Part shown: positions 1 through 9,443 of the stretch, one piece after another | How the letters are laid out: each line of letters opens with the position of its first letter | How positions within the stretch are numbered: the first letter of the stretch is position 1 | Assembly (NCBI RefSeq): GCF_000738435.1 | Contig: NZ_CP003984.1 | Location: 2,852,001-2,916,000, forward strand | Length of the DNA stretch: 64,000 bases | Direction: 5' to 3' | Source of the DNA: Planktomarina temperata RCA23 | Lineage (GTDB): Bacteria > Pseudomonadota > Alphaproteobacteria > Rhodobacterales > Rhodobacteraceae | The notes under the pieces: model-generated | Told to the model about the DNA's origin: nothing | Databases searched by the model: none | The model's input: only the letters and a program-made list of their open reading frames with translations | Made by a program: the position numbers and the translations under genes

Positions 1-1
1 G

Positions 2-874
2 CATTTGACCGCGGTGGCCGGGCGCTTGGGTATTCGCATTCCAAACGCGCGTTTGAACCAGATTTCAGATGAGACGCCTGTGCTGGTGGACCTGAAACCA
101 GTAGGCGACGGTTATATGGAAGACTTCTTTGCAGCCGGGGGAGTGGGCGCAATCTTGCGTGAAATTCGCCATCTGCTGCATCTTGATACGGTCGATGTGA
201 CCGGTCAGGTTCTGGGGGATCGACTGGAACCAGAAATGGATTGGGTCGATCGCCGAGTGATCCGAGAATTTGAGAAGCCTGTCTCGGATCAAGGCGGGTT
301 AATCTCGCTCAAAGGCAATATCGCCCCCGATGGTGCCATTTTCAAACGCGCTGCAGCAACACCCGCTCTTTTTGAAACCGAAGGTCGCGCCATCGTTTTC
401 GAGGGTCTGCAAGACCTTGCCAAGCGCGTTGATGACCCTGACCTAGATATCAAAGCGGGTGACATCATGGTGCTGAAAGGCGCGGGCCCGATCGCCGCAG
501 GCATGCCCGAGGCAGGTTATTTGCCGATCCCAAAAAAACTGGCGCGGGCTGGTGTAAAAGACATGGTGCGCATTTCGGATGCGCGTATGTCGGGTACCGC
601 CTTTGGCACAATCGTTCTGCATATTTCTCCCGAGGCAGGAGCCGGCGGGCCATTGGCGGCTGTTCGAAACGGCGATCGCATTCGCCTGTCGGTGAAAGAC
701 AAATCCATTAACCTATTGGTACCAGATCAGCAAATCGCCAACCGACTTGGTGAATTCGCTCCACTCGAAGGGCACAAGCGCGGCTATCGAGCGCTTTATG
801 AACGAGCAGTCCTTCAGGCTCCTGATGGCTGTGATTTCGATTTCCTCACGCAATCCGGCAAAACCAGAAAATAA
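2..874 (+). CDS. IlvD/Edd-family dehydratase, sugar-acid type (5' truncated)
   Basis: This is the C-terminal half (about 290 residues) of a dihydroxy-acid / 6-phosphogluconate dehydratase family enzyme, normally 570-600 residues. The frame is open to the window edge and reads His-Leu-Thr at the border, so the gene starts upstream. Visible family motifs are LKGNIAPDGA, the GPIAAGMPEAGYLPIP stretch and RISDARMSGTAFGT. The family removes water from a 2,3-dihydroxy acid with an Fe-S cluster. The cluster cysteines lie in the missing N-terminal half and cannot be checked. It is the first visible gene of a plus-strand catabolic operon and ends 9 nt before the next gene. A sugar-acid (arabonate/xylonate-like) dehydratase is more likely than biosynthetic IlvD because of the catabolic neighbours; the substrate is unknown. 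Confidence 0.88.
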   Translation, partial: HLTAVAGRLGIRIPNARLNQISDETPVLVDLKPVGDGYMEDFFAAGGVGAILREIRHLLHLDTVDVTGQVLGDRLEPEMDWVDRRVIREFEKPVSDQGGLISLKGNIAPDGAIFKRAAATPALFETEGRAIVFEGLQDLAKRVDDPDLDIKAGDIMVLKGAGPIAAGMPEAGYLPIPKKLARAGVKDMVRISDARMSGTAFGTIVLHISPEAGAGGPLAAVRNGDRIRLSVKDKSINLLVPDQQIANRLGEFAPLEGHKRGYRALYERAVLQAPDGCDFDFLTQSGKTRK

Positions 875-883
875 GGTGACCCC

Positions 884-2224
884 ATGAATCTTTTCAAGAA
901 ATTGCAGGAACGCGCAGCCCTCGGTAACCCTATTCGGATTGGGATGATCGGGGCTGGAAAATTCGGCACAATGTTTTTGGCGCAAGCCTTGCGCATCCCC
1001 GCCATTCACATCGTGGGTGTGGTTGACCTCATCCCGGCAAACGCAAAATCCAATATGAAGCTGGCTGGCTGGTCCGATGAAGCCCACAGCGCGGTAAGCC
1101 TTAATGACGCTGCTATCTCGGGCAAAACCTATGTAGGCGATGACTGGCAGGCGATGATTACCCATCCGGCAGTCGACATTGTCATCGAGGCAACCGGCAA
1201 TCCGCTGGCCGCTGTGACGCACTGTCTGGCAGCCTTCGCGCAGGGCAAGAACGTGATCAACGTCACCGTCGAAGCGGATGCGTTCTGCGGTCCCGGTCTG
1301 GCCCAGAAAGCGGCCGAGGCCGGCGTGATTTATTCAATGGCTTATGGCGACCAGCCTGCGTTGGCCAGTGATCTGGTCGATTGGGCGCGCACCTGTGGCT
1401 TTAGCGTAGTGGCTGCTGGCCGCGGCCACAAATGGTTGCCACATTTTCGCCAATCAACACCCGACACGGTTTGGGAACATTGGGGCCTGACCAGTGAACA
1501 GGCCGAGCGTGGACGCCTGAACCCCAAGATGTTCAACGCCTTTCTTGACGGGTCGAAACCGGCCATTGAATCTGCTGCAATTGCCAATGCGACCGGGCTG
1601 GAAGCACCCGAGAACGGGTTGATCTTCCCTCCAGGTGGGATCGACGACATCCCCACCCTGATGCGGCCAAAATCAGAAGGGGGCGTGTTGGAGCGCAAGG
1701 GACTGGTTGACGTCGTGTCCTGTCTGACCCGCGAAGGCGAACAGATCCCCTATGATATTCGCAAAGGCGTCTGGGTCGTGTTCGAGGCCGATACCGAATA
1801 TCTGAAAAACTGCTTCGAGGAATACAAGGTCGTGACCGATCCCTCGGGAAAATATATGACGCTCTACAAGCGCTGGCATATGATTGGTTTGGAACTCGCT
1901 GTGTCGGTTGCGTCGGTGGCGCTGAGAGCAGAGGCAACAGGTGCCGCAATTTGCTTTAATGCCGATTGTGCCGCAGTTGCCAAGCGCGATTTGGCCGTGG
2001 GCGAGATGCTGGACGGAGAAGGCGGCTATACGGTATCGGGCGGTTTGCGGCCCGCAGTATCTTCGGTACGGCAAGGCAATGTGCCGCTGGGACTAGCACA
2101 TAATGTGCCACTGATCCGGGCCGTAAAGGAAGGTGCAGCAATCACCTGGGATGACATCAAAATAGACAGAACCACGGATGCCTATAAGCTGCGCACCAGC
2201 ATGGAAGAACAATTGTTGAAATGA
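884..2224 (+). CDS. Homoserine-dehydrogenase-like oxidoreductase with C-terminal SAF domain
   Basis: A 446-residue protein with an N-terminal Rossmann fold (GMIGAGKFGT near residue 22) and a middle catalytic region carrying IEATGNPLAAVTHC. A C-terminal SAF-like segment follows (AVAKRDLAVGEML, then VSGGLRPA). This architecture is seen in catabolic 'DRL-like' oxidoreductases, which resemble homoserine dehydrogenase but act in sugar or sugar-acid pathways. An AAGGTGA ribosome binding site precedes the ATG. It lies between the dehydratase and the GMC oxidoreductase in one operon, so it probably reduces or oxidises a pathway intermediate using NAD(P). The fold assignment is firm and the substrate is not known. 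Confidence 0.8.
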   Translation: MNLFKKLQERAALGNPIRIGMIGAGKFGTMFLAQALRIPAIHIVGVVDLIPANAKSNMKLAGWSDEAHSAVSLNDAAISGKTYVGDDWQAMITHPAVDIVIEATGNPLAAVTHCLAAFAQGKNVINVTVEADAFCGPGLAQKAAEAGVIYSMAYGDQPALASDLVDWARTCGFSVVAAGRGHKWLPHFRQSTPDTVWEHWGLTSEQAERGRLNPKMFNAFLDGSKPAIESAAIANATGLEAPENGLIFPPGGIDDIPTLMRPKSEGGVLERKGLVDVVSCLTREGEQIPYDIRKGVWVVFEADTEYLKNCFEEYKVVTDPSGKYMTLYKRWHMIGLELAVSVASVALRAEATGAAICFNADCAAVAKRDLAVGEMLDGEGGYTVSGGLRPAVSSVRQGNVPLGLAHNVPLIRAVKEGAAITWDDIKIDRTTDAYKLRTSMEEQLLK

Positions 2225-2263
2225 GCAGGTTAAGCACCGCATATGTCATGATCAGGAGCTATC

Positions 2264-3901
2264 ATGGCCAGTAAGGCAGATACCTTTGATTATATAGTTG
2301 TCGGCGGTGGCACTGCTGGGTCGATCATGGTGAACCGTCTGAGTGCAGATGGAGCTTCGGTCTGTTTGCTTGAGGCAGGCCCCAAGGATCGACATCCGTT
2401 CATCCATATCCCTGCTGGGTACATCAAGAACATTTACTCACCCAAAATGACATGGAACTTTAAATCCAAACCAGAACTTGCAACCGCAAACCGAAGCTTC
2501 CCCTTACCGCAGGGCCGTGTGCTTGGCGGGTCGAGTTCTATCAACGGATTGAATTATGTGCGCGGTCAAAGTGCGGACTACGACAACTGGGCGCAGATGG
2601 GCAACACGGGTTGGAGTTACGGCGATGTACTGCCCTATTTTAAACGCTCCGAGCGGCGCATTGGGCCAGGTGACGACGCGGTGCGTGGGCGCGACGGTGA
2701 GATGCCGATCACCGATCTTGATCTGATCCATCCCGTCTGTGAGGCGTTTATTAAAGGTGCCGCCCAAATGGGCATCCCGCGCAATCCTGACTATAACAGT
2801 GGCGATCAGGCTGGAACCGGGTATTTCCAGCGCACTATCCACAAAGGCTATCGCTATAGCGCGGCCAAAGCGTTTTTGCGTCCAGCCCGCAAGCGGCCCA
2901 ATGTTGATATACACACTAATGCGCAGGTGGCTGAAATTTTGTTCGAGGGCACCCGCGCCAATGGTGTGCGATATCTGCGCGACGGGCGCGAGGGCAATGC
3001 AGTTGAGGTGCGTGCACGGCGCGAGGTGATCTTGTGTGCAGGAGCGCTGAACACGCCCAAACTGCTGCAATTATCAGGCATTGGTCCTGCCGAAGTTCTT
3101 GGCGATCTGGGCATTAAGGTACGGGTCGATCTACACGGCGTCGGTAATAATCTGCGCGACCACTATGGCGTGCGCATGGTATCGACCCTGAAGGGCGTCA
3201 AAACTTTCAATTCAATGGCGCGGGGTCTCCCGTTGGGGCTTGAGGTTGTGAAATGGCTTTGGGGCCGTCCCAGCCTGTTGTCTGTCAGTCCATCTCTGAC
3301 ACATCTGTTCTGGAAATCCTCAGATGCGCTGGAAACCCCGGATCTTGAATATGTGATGACGCCTGCCAGCTTCCGCGAAGGTACCGTTGGCCTATTGGAC
3401 AATATGCCGGGGATGACTGTTGGCGTCTGGCAAATGCGTCCAGAAAGCCATGGGTATGTACGACCTGTGTCGCGCAATCCGTTTGATCCGCCAGAGATAA
3501 ATCCAAACTACCTTTCTGATCCGCGCGATCAGCAGGTGCTGCTGCGCTCAATCCACTTGGGGCGCAAGCTGATGACAACAGCGCCTCTGCAGCCTTGGCT
3601 GACAGGCAAAACCAACCCTGATCAAGATCTGCAAAGCGATGACGAGTTACTGGATTGGGCGCGGCGCGAGGGCATCACGGTCTACCACATGATCGGAACT
3701 GCTCGAATGGGGCCAGATGGGGATCCGGGTGCCGTCGTCGACAGCCAGCTTCGGGTGCGTGGCCTGCAGGGGCTGCGCGTCGCGGATGCCTCGGTCATGC
3801 CTGTCATGCCTTCAGGCAACACCAATGCACCTGTGATGATGGTCGCGGAAAAAGCCGCTGACATGATCCTGGGCAAAACACTTAAACCCGCGGACCTCTG
3901 A
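2264..3901 (+). CDS. GMC-family FAD oxidoreductase (choline dehydrogenase-like)
   Basis: A 545-residue flavoprotein of the glucose-methanol-choline family. It has the N-terminal dinucleotide motif VGGGTAGSIMVNRL, GMC signature 1 (GRVLGGSSSINGL), signature 2 ([16 protein letters not shown]) and the C-terminal active-site region with YHMIGTARMG and SGNTNAPVMM, which supplies the usual His and Asn. Such enzymes oxidise primary or secondary alcohols to aldehydes or ketones. An AGGAG site precedes the ATG. The aldehyde dehydrogenase directly downstream suggests an alcohol to aldehyde to acid sequence. BetA itself is less likely because no betB/betI context is present and the substrate-defining residues are not recognisable. 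Confidence 0.9.
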   Translation: MASKADTFDYIVVGGGTAGSIMVNRLSADGASVCLLEAGPKDRHPFIHIPAGYIKNIYSPKMTWNFKSKPELATANRSFPLPQGRVLGGSSSINGLNYVRGQSADYDNWAQMGNTGWSYGDVLPYFKRSERRIGPGDDAVRGRDGEMPITDLDLIHPVCEAFIKGAAQMGIPRNPDYNSGDQAGTGYFQRTIHKGYRYSAAKAFLRPARKRPNVDIHTNAQVAEILFEGTRANGVRYLRDGREGNAVEVRARREVILCAGALNTPKLLQLSGIGPAEVLGDLGIKVRVDLHGVGNNLRDHYGVRMVSTLKGVKTFNSMARGLPLGLEVVKWLWGRPSLLSVSPSLTHLFWKSSDALETPDLEYVMTPASFREGTVGLLDNMPGMTVGVWQMRPESHGYVRPVSRNPFDPPEINPNYLSDPRDQQVLLRSIHLGRKLMTTAPLQPWLTGKTNPDQDLQSDDELLDWARREGITVYHMIGTARMGPDGDPGAVVDSQLRVRGLQGLRVADASVMPVMPSGNTNAPVMMVAEKAADMILGKTLKPADL

Positions 3902-3925
3902 CGGGTTTTCAATCGGAGAGAATAC

Positions 3926-5404
3926 ATGAAAACCTACCAGATGTATATCGACGGCGCGTGGACAGATGCCGCGGGCAAAGAGACATTCGAAAGCAAGAAC
4001 CCCTACACGGGTGCGCCTTGGGCCGTGATCCCTCGTGGGCAGCAAGAGGATGCAGATCACGCTGTTGCAGCGGCGATACGTGCCTTTCGCTCGGACGATT
4101 GGACGGGCATGACGGCCACCAATCGCGGACATTTGTTGCGCAAGCTGGGTGACCTGATTGCCGATAACGCCGAGGCGCTGGCCCGCACCGAGGTTCAGGA
4201 CAACGGCAAACTGTTCAACGAAATGTTCTTTCAGCTGAAATACGTGCCCGAGTGGTTCTATTACTACGCGGGTCTTGCCGACAAAATCGAAGGCAGCGTA
4301 ATCCCGATTGATAAACCCGATATGCTGAACTTCACCCGTTATGAGCCTCTGGGTGTCTGTGTTGGTATCACCGCGTGGAATTCGCCGTTGTTGTTGTTGG
4401 CCTACAAACTCGCTCCGGCGTTGGCGGCTGGCAATACGTTTATCGCGAAGCCGTCGGAATTCACCTCGGCCTCGACATTGGAACTGGCAAAGATCGTGGA
4501 TCAGGTTGGCTTGCCCAAAGGTGTATTCAACGTGGTGACAGGATTTGGTGCAGAAGTCGGTGCCAGCCTAGTCGAACATGAAGATGTCGCCAAAGTGGCC
4601 TTCACCGGTTCTGAAAAGACAGGAAGGCTTATCTCAGAGGTCGCCGCGCGGACGTTCAAGAAGGTGACGCTGGAACTGGGTGGAAAATCCCCCAATATCG
4701 TCTTTGCCGATGCTGAAATGGACAATGCTGTAAACGGCGTAATCTCGGGCATTTTCGCCGCCTCGGGCCAAACATGCATCGCCGGATCACGCCTGTTGGT
4801 CGAGCACAGTGTCCATGACGCGTTCCTCGACAAATTACTGAAGCTCGCCAGAACCGCGCGGATAGGTGACCCGATGGATACTGACACCCAGGTGGGTCCG
4901 GTCACGACCGAGCAACAACTGGAAAAGGTTCTGGGCTACATCGACGTCGCCAAAGGCGAAGGCGCGGAGACCCTGATGGGCGGCCGCAGACCCGACCGGC
5001 CAGAGTTGGGCAATGGCTGGTTTGTGGAACCCACCATCTTTGGCGGAGTACGCAACGACATGCGCATTGCACAGGAAGAGGTATTTGGCCCAGTTCTGTC
5101 TGTCATTCCCTTTGACAGCGCTGATGAAGCGCTGAGCATCGCCAATGACAGCAGTTATGGCCTTGCTGCGGGGGTGTGGACGCAGGACATTCGCAAGATC
5201 AAACATTTCTCGGAACGACTTCAGGCGGGGACCATTTGGGCAAACACCTACCGCGTGATCAGCTACATGACCCCGCTGGGCGGTTACAAGAATTCCGGAC
5301 TGGGTCGTGAGAACGGCCAGAACGCGATTTACCAGTATCTACAAACCAAGAGCATTATGATTTCAACGGCTTCCGCGGTCGCCAATCCCTTCATCATGCG
5401 CTAA
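3926..5404 (+). CDS. NAD(P)-dependent aldehyde dehydrogenase
   Basis: A 492-residue ALDH superfamily enzyme of full length. It shows the cofactor motif FTGSEKTGRLI, the general-base region LELGGKSPNIVF, the nucleophile region SGQTCIAGSRL with the catalytic Cys, and EEVFGPVLSV. It oxidises an aldehyde to a carboxylate, probably the product of the GMC oxidoreductase encoded just upstream; a GGAGAG site lies before the ATG. It is the last gene of the plus-strand operon and its stop is 13 nt from the end of the convergent lysE-type gene. The exact aldehyde cannot be inferred. Confidence 0.92.
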   Translation: MKTYQMYIDGAWTDAAGKETFESKNPYTGAPWAVIPRGQQEDADHAVAAAIRAFRSDDWTGMTATNRGHLLRKLGDLIADNAEALARTEVQDNGKLFNEMFFQLKYVPEWFYYYAGLADKIEGSVIPIDKPDMLNFTRYEPLGVCVGITAWNSPLLLLAYKLAPALAAGNTFIAKPSEFTSASTLELAKIVDQVGLPKGVFNVVTGFGAEVGASLVEHEDVAKVAFTGSEKTGRLISEVAARTFKKVTLELGGKSPNIVFADAEMDNAVNGVISGIFAASGQTCIAGSRLLVEHSVHDAFLDKLLKLARTARIGDPMDTDTQVGPVTTEQQLEKVLGYIDVAKGEGAETLMGGRRPDRPELGNGWFVEPTIFGGVRNDMRIAQEEVFGPVLSVIPFDSADEALSIANDSSYGLAAGVWTQDIRKIKHFSERLQAGTIWANTYRVISYMTPLGGYKNSGLGRENGQNAIYQYLQTKSIMISTASAVANPFIMR

Positions 5405-5417
5405 TCCGATGTCGCGT

Positions 5418-6071
5418 TTAAGCAAATATCAGAATGACTGTGCTGGCCATCAATGCGGCCATCAAAGTCATAAAAGCGCGCCAAACATTTTCGGAACGCA
5501 AGAAATCAGAAAGCAAATGGCCAAGTGTTGTCCAAAACAGGCACACACCCAAATTGATGCCCGCGAAAACAACGAACAAGCGCAGTGCTTCTTGATGGGG
5601 GGCAAGCCCAATGCCAAATCCTGCTGAGGCCGCAAGCGTGATCGCCCAGACTTTGGGATTTACGGCCTGAAACAGAACTGCCTGACGAAAAGTAAATGGG
5701 CACCCATGGTCTTGTGTTCTTTCGGTGCGCCCTGCCAAGGCTGTCTGCCATGCCAGCCACAAAATCCAAAGAGCGGCCCCTATTTGAAACAGCAGTTTTA
5801 GTGCCGGTAAGGTCAACAAAAGTGTGCTCAGCCCAAGCGCGCTTCCAGCGGCCAACATGCCAGTCCCAAACGGAACGCCCAGCAGGTGTGGAACCGTAGC
5901 CCTGAACCCGAACCTTGCACCCGATGCGGTCAGCATGACGACATTCGGGCCAGGCGAAAACAACCCAGCCAGTACAAACAGAAACAATGGAAGAGTTTCG
6001 GCTATCAATAGCTTTCTCACAAACGACAAGGCAGGAGCCGCAACGGTGCCGCACCTGCCAAATATAATCAA
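5418..6071 (-). CDS. LysE/RhtB-family exporter
   Basis: A 217-residue, strongly hydrophobic protein with about six membrane segments and the family's N-terminal signature around FSPGPNVVMLTASG. LysE/RhtB proteins export amino acids or related small molecules across the inner membrane. It begins 8 nt after the dctM stop, so it is probably co-transcribed with the TRAP operon. The first 17 residues have no convincing ribosome binding site, and an internal GTG at 6020 (reading VRKLLIAETLPLF) would give a more typical N-terminus. The substrate is unknown. Confidence 0.82.
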   Translation of the reverse strand: MIIFGRCGTVAAPALSFVRKLLIAETLPLFLFVLAGLFSPGPNVVMLTASGARFGFRATVPHLLGVPFGTGMLAAGSALGLSTLLLTLPALKLLFQIGAALWILWLAWQTALAGRTERTQDHGCPFTFRQAVLFQAVNPKVWAITLAASAGFGIGLAPHQEALRLFVVFAGINLGVCLFWTTLGHLLSDFLRSENVWRAFMTLMAALMASTVILIFA

Positions 6072-6079
6072 TCATATGT

Positions 6080-7546
6080 TTAGTTGAGCAACACTCTGGG
6101 AAGCCAAAGCGCGATCTCTGGAAACAGGATCACTAGTGTCAGACCAAACAGTTGCAATATCACAAATGGGATGATGCCGCGATAGATCTGTTGGATCTTT
6201 ACTTCCGGCGGCGCAACCGCCTTGAGGTAAAAGAGCGCAAAACCAAAGGGCGGCGTCAAGAACGAGGTTTGCAGGTTGATGGCAATCAGGATTGCGAACC
6301 AATACACGACATCAAATCGCGAGACATGATCGCCAAAATCCAATTGTGCGATAATGGGTGCGAAGACGGGCAGCACGATCAGCGTGATCTCGATCCAGTC
6401 AAAGAAGAACCCCAACACAAAGACCAAACCAAGCAGTAGGAACAACAAACCCCATGGGCCAAGACCCATCGCCTCAACAGTACTGATCACCAGATCATCA
6501 CCTCCAAGCGCGCGGAAGATGTAGCTAAAGAAGGTCGCGCCGACGAACAGGCCGAAGATCATCGCATTGGTTTGTGCCGTACTGTCAACCACGCCGGACA
6601 CCGTGCGTTCGAACTGCACCAGCTTTCTCCACAAAGATGTAGCAATAACGGTGGCAGATTGCGTGCTGGCATCTGGCCCCTTAAGTGTGAAGTCCTTAAC
6701 ACCCATCGAGGGCAGGATCACCAGATTGAAGAACCCTAGTAAGATCGCGCCTAAGGCCCCAACGCCAGCCGCCTCTGTCGGGGTTGCAACACCCCCTAGG
6801 ATCGAGCCAAGCACCATGCCGATCAGGATGACAGGTGGGACAAAGCTGCGCAGGATCATGACCGCTATGCCACCACGCGTTTGCGGGCCTAGAGCCTCAG
6901 ATATTGGCGGTGCCAAAGACGGATTTATCCAACAGCGAATGACGATATAGCCCATATAAAGCGTCGCCAGAATAAGGCCGGGGAAGACCGCCGCCACAAA
7001 CAAGTTGCCCACTGAACGTGACAGCAAGTCCGCCATGATCACCAACATGATGGACGGCGGGATTAGAATGCCCAACGTCCCGGAGGCTGCAATTGTGCCG
7101 GTTGCAAGGGCGTGATCATATTTGCGTTCGACCATGATCGGCAGGGCCAGCAGGCTCATCATGATGACAGAAGCCCCAATGATGCCGGTGGTAGCAGCCA
7201 GAATGGTTCCCATGATGGTCACAGAGAGTGCAAGACCGCCCGGAACACGCCGCATCAGAATTTGAAGGCAGTTCAAAAGGTCGCGCGCAACTCCCGATTT
7301 CTCCAGCATCGTGCCCATGAACACAAACATCGGTATCGCTGTCAGGATAAGGTTTTCCATGACACCGCCGAAAATACGCGACGGCAGTGTGGAGAACTGA
7401 ATGAAGTTAAGTTCATCTGCGACAATACCAATCAGGCCAAAGCCCAGACCAACGCCTCCCAGAACCCAGGCTACCGGAAAGCCGCTGAACAGCAGGAACG
7501 CAAGAGCAACAAACATCAACAGCGGGAGGAGTTCGATAATGCCCAT
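6080..7546 (-). CDS. TRAP transporter large permease (DctM-type)
   Basis: A 488-residue polytopic membrane protein, longer than the usual roughly 430-residue DctM. The extra length is mostly a hydrophilic insert around residues 270-310. DctM forms the ion-coupled translocation channel of tripartite ATP-independent periplasmic transporters. Its start overlaps the dctQ stop by one base (TGATG), so translation is coupled. With dctQ and dctP it makes a complete importer, probably bringing in the organic acid handled by the adjacent catabolic operon. Confidence 0.92.
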   Translation of the reverse strand: MGIIELLPLLMFVALAFLLFSGFPVAWVLGGVGLGFGLIGIVADELNFIQFSTLPSRIFGGVMENLILTAIPMFVFMGTMLEKSGVARDLLNCLQILMRRVPGGLALSVTIMGTILAATTGIIGASVIMMSLLALPIMVERKYDHALATGTIAASGTLGILIPPSIMLVIMADLLSRSVGNLFVAAVFPGLILATLYMGYIVIRCWINPSLAPPISEALGPQTRGGIAVMILRSFVPPVILIGMVLGSILGGVATPTEAAGVGALGAILLGFFNLVILPSMGVKDFTLKGPDASTQSATVIATSLWRKLVQFERTVSGVVDSTAQTNAMIFGLFVGATFFSYIFRALGGDDLVISTVEAMGLGPWGLLFLLLGLVFVLGFFFDWIEITLIVLPVFAPIIAQLDFGDHVSRFDVVYWFAILIAINLQTSFLTPPFGFALFYLKAVAPPEVKIQQIYRGIIPFVILQLFGLTLVILFPEIALWLPRVLLN

Positions 7547-8109
7547 CAGTGGCCACCCCCGATTGTCGTTGCTTTCATGTCATCAGGAAGCCTTCCGGCC
7601 AGTCCTGCGATTGACTTAATGAGTTGGGATATCCCAGCCAGTCCGATTAGAACGAACAGGATAATCAACCCACTTTTCAGGATCCACAGGTCTGTCAAAC
7701 CGGTTTGAGATTTTGAAATCTCACCAGACGTGAAAGACCGAACGACATAGGGCCAGGACAACCAGGCCCCCAGAAAGGAATAGGGGATCAATGCAAGCAG
7801 GATGCCCGCCACTTCGATCATGTACTTGGTACGGTCCGACAGATTCTCTCGGATCAAATCAATGCGCACGTGGGATTGTTTTGGATAGGCATAGCCCACG
7901 ACCAAAACGATCAGAAAGCTATGCAGCCAGTACTCCGATTCCTGCAACATTGTTGAGGTCAATCCAAACACCTTGGGTACGCCCAGATAACGTGTAGTCA
8001 CGTCATAGGTGACAACGAGTACAAGAAGCAGCGCGCACCAAGCGCCCATCTTGGCCATAACCCAGAGAAACGCGTCGATTGCGCGGCTGACCGTCAAAGC
8101 GCTTTCCAT
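7546..8109 (-). CDS. TRAP transporter small permease (DctQ-type)
   Basis: A 187-residue protein with four predicted membrane helices and typical DctQ features (VTYDVTTRYLG after helix 1, a basic stretch SHVRIDLIRENL). DctQ pairs with DctM in the inner membrane. It is the middle gene of dctP-dctQ-dctM and is separated from dctP by 85 nt containing a strong hairpin (8149-8174). It ends in a one-base overlap with dctM. Confidence 0.9.
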   Translation of the reverse strand: MESALTVSRAIDAFLWVMAKMGAWCALLLVLVVTYDVTTRYLGVPKVFGLTSTMLQESEYWLHSFLIVLVVGYAYPKQSHVRIDLIRENLSDRTKYMIEVAGILLALIPYSFLGAWLSWPYVVRSFTSGEISKSQTGLTDLWILKSGLIILFVLIGLAGISQLIKSIAGLAGRLPDDMKATTIGGGH

Positions 8110-8148
8110 TGGATACCCCTTCCTTAGTTTTTCGAGTTGAAAATGAGT

Positions 8149-8174
8149 AAACCCGGCTGACTGTCAGCCGGGTT
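8149..8174 (-). terminator. Intercistronic hairpin between dctP and dctQ
   Basis: A near-perfect inverted repeat, AACCCGGCTGAC / GTCAGCCGGGTT, gives an 10-11 bp GC-rich stem with a tiny loop. It lies 20 nt after the dctP stop. The bases after it (TTTACTCATTTT) are only moderately U-rich. Such a structure would partly terminate or protect the upstream RNA, giving more periplasmic binding protein than permease. Confidence 0.7.
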
Positions 8175-8194
8175 CTTTGATTAATATCAGCCCA

Positions 8195-9235
8195 TCAATC
8201 GAGGTAGGCCAGATCTTTCCAGACTTTGTAGTCAGCACGGAATGCCTGAAGGTTCTTCCACACCCGGTCAAAATCGGGATTTTCCGCAGCCATCCCAACT
8301 GCAATCCCGTCCCATTCAGCCTCAAGCGTGTCGAGGAATTCATCTGGCCAACGGTGGGTCGTCACACCTTCAGCACGCATTTCAAGTAGCGCCTTGCCTT
8401 GAATGGCTTCACCCTCTGCTAGCTGCGTTGCTACAGTCGCGCGGCATGCCGTCGTGATGATCGCACGTTGCTGATCCGTCATGCCGTCCCAAACGGCCTT
8501 ATTCACAAGAAGTTCCTGAATGGTCGACTGTTGGTGCCAACCGGGAAAATAGTTGTGTTTGGCCAGATTATAAAATCCAAGGTTCTGGTCGATTGCAGGC
8601 ATCGAGAATTCGGTTGCATCGATGGTGCCACGCTCCAACGCCGGATAGATGTCGCCACCGGCTAGAAGCTGGGTGTCGACACCCATTTTCTGCATCACCA
8701 AGGCACCAAGGCCGTAAAAGCGCATTTTCAACCCTGCCAGGTCCTCTGCTGAATTAATTTCTTCTTTAAACCAGCCGGAGGTTTCCGGCGAGACGATGCC
8801 GCAAACTTGTCCGTGGATGCCTACGGGATGGTAAAGTTCGTTCATAAGCTTTTCACCGTCCCCATTCCACATCCATGCCAGATATTCACCTGGGCCTGGA
8901 CCAAAAGGTACGGCAGCAAACAAGTTCAAGGCCGAGTTTTTAGACCCCCAATAACCCGAGGTTGACCAACCTGCATCCACCGCTCCAGTGGATACATTGT
9001 CATAAATTTCTAATGGTGGAATCAGAGCGTTCGGATCATAGAATTTAACCTCAATATCGCCACCAGAGATCAAATTTACAGTTTCTGAAAATCGTACACC
9101 GGCTGTACCGAGTTGAGTTAGTGAACCAGCGAATGTCGATGGCATATTAATTTTGATCTTTTCGGCGTATGCCGTTGTGGCCACGACGCAAGCAAGTATA
9201 GCAGCACTGGTAATTACTCTGGACGTTCTTTTCAT
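8195..9235 (-). CDS. TRAP transporter periplasmic solute-binding protein (DctP family, TakP-like)
   Basis: A 346-residue protein with a clear signal peptide (MKRTSRVITSAAILACVVAT, cleavage near AYA-EK). The start is placed at 9235 because GGGAGG lies just upstream; the longer reading frame adds 25 residues with no such site. The ligand-binding core includes MRFYGLGALVMQKMG and GGDIYPALERGTIDATEFS, which closely resemble alpha-keto-acid binding proteins of the TakP subgroup. The Arg in MRFYG is the usual carboxylate anchor. It probably delivers a carboxylate to DctQM. Confidence 0.92.
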   Translation of the reverse strand: MKRTSRVITSAAILACVVATTAYAEKIKINMPSTFAGSLTQLGTAGVRFSETVNLISGGDIEVKFYDPNALIPPLEIYDNVSTGAVDAGWSTSGYWGSKNSALNLFAAVPFGPGPGEYLAWMWNGDGEKLMNELYHPVGIHGQVCGIVSPETSGWFKEEINSAEDLAGLKMRFYGLGALVMQKMGVDTQLLAGGDIYPALERGTIDATEFSMPAIDQNLGFYNLAKHNYFPGWHQQSTIQELLVNKAVWDGMTDQQRAIITTACRATVATQLAEGEAIQGKALLEMRAEGVTTHRWPDEFLDTLEAEWDGIAVGMAAENPDFDRVWKNLQAFRADYKVWKDLAYLD

Positions 9236-9443
9236 CTTATCCTCCCATAGGGTTTTTTTTGAAGCACAAACTATGGGTAACGCTTGGATAGCCGCTTTCA
9301 GGAGTCTCAAATTCCGAATGGGGGTATCACCGTTAGGGATGGCAATATGAAAAAGTGAGCAAAAACCTGTTAATAAGGCAAATTTTGGCCGGTCAGTGAT
9401 GCCCCAATGTAGCGGTTGACACCGATTGGAAAGAAAAGTTGAA

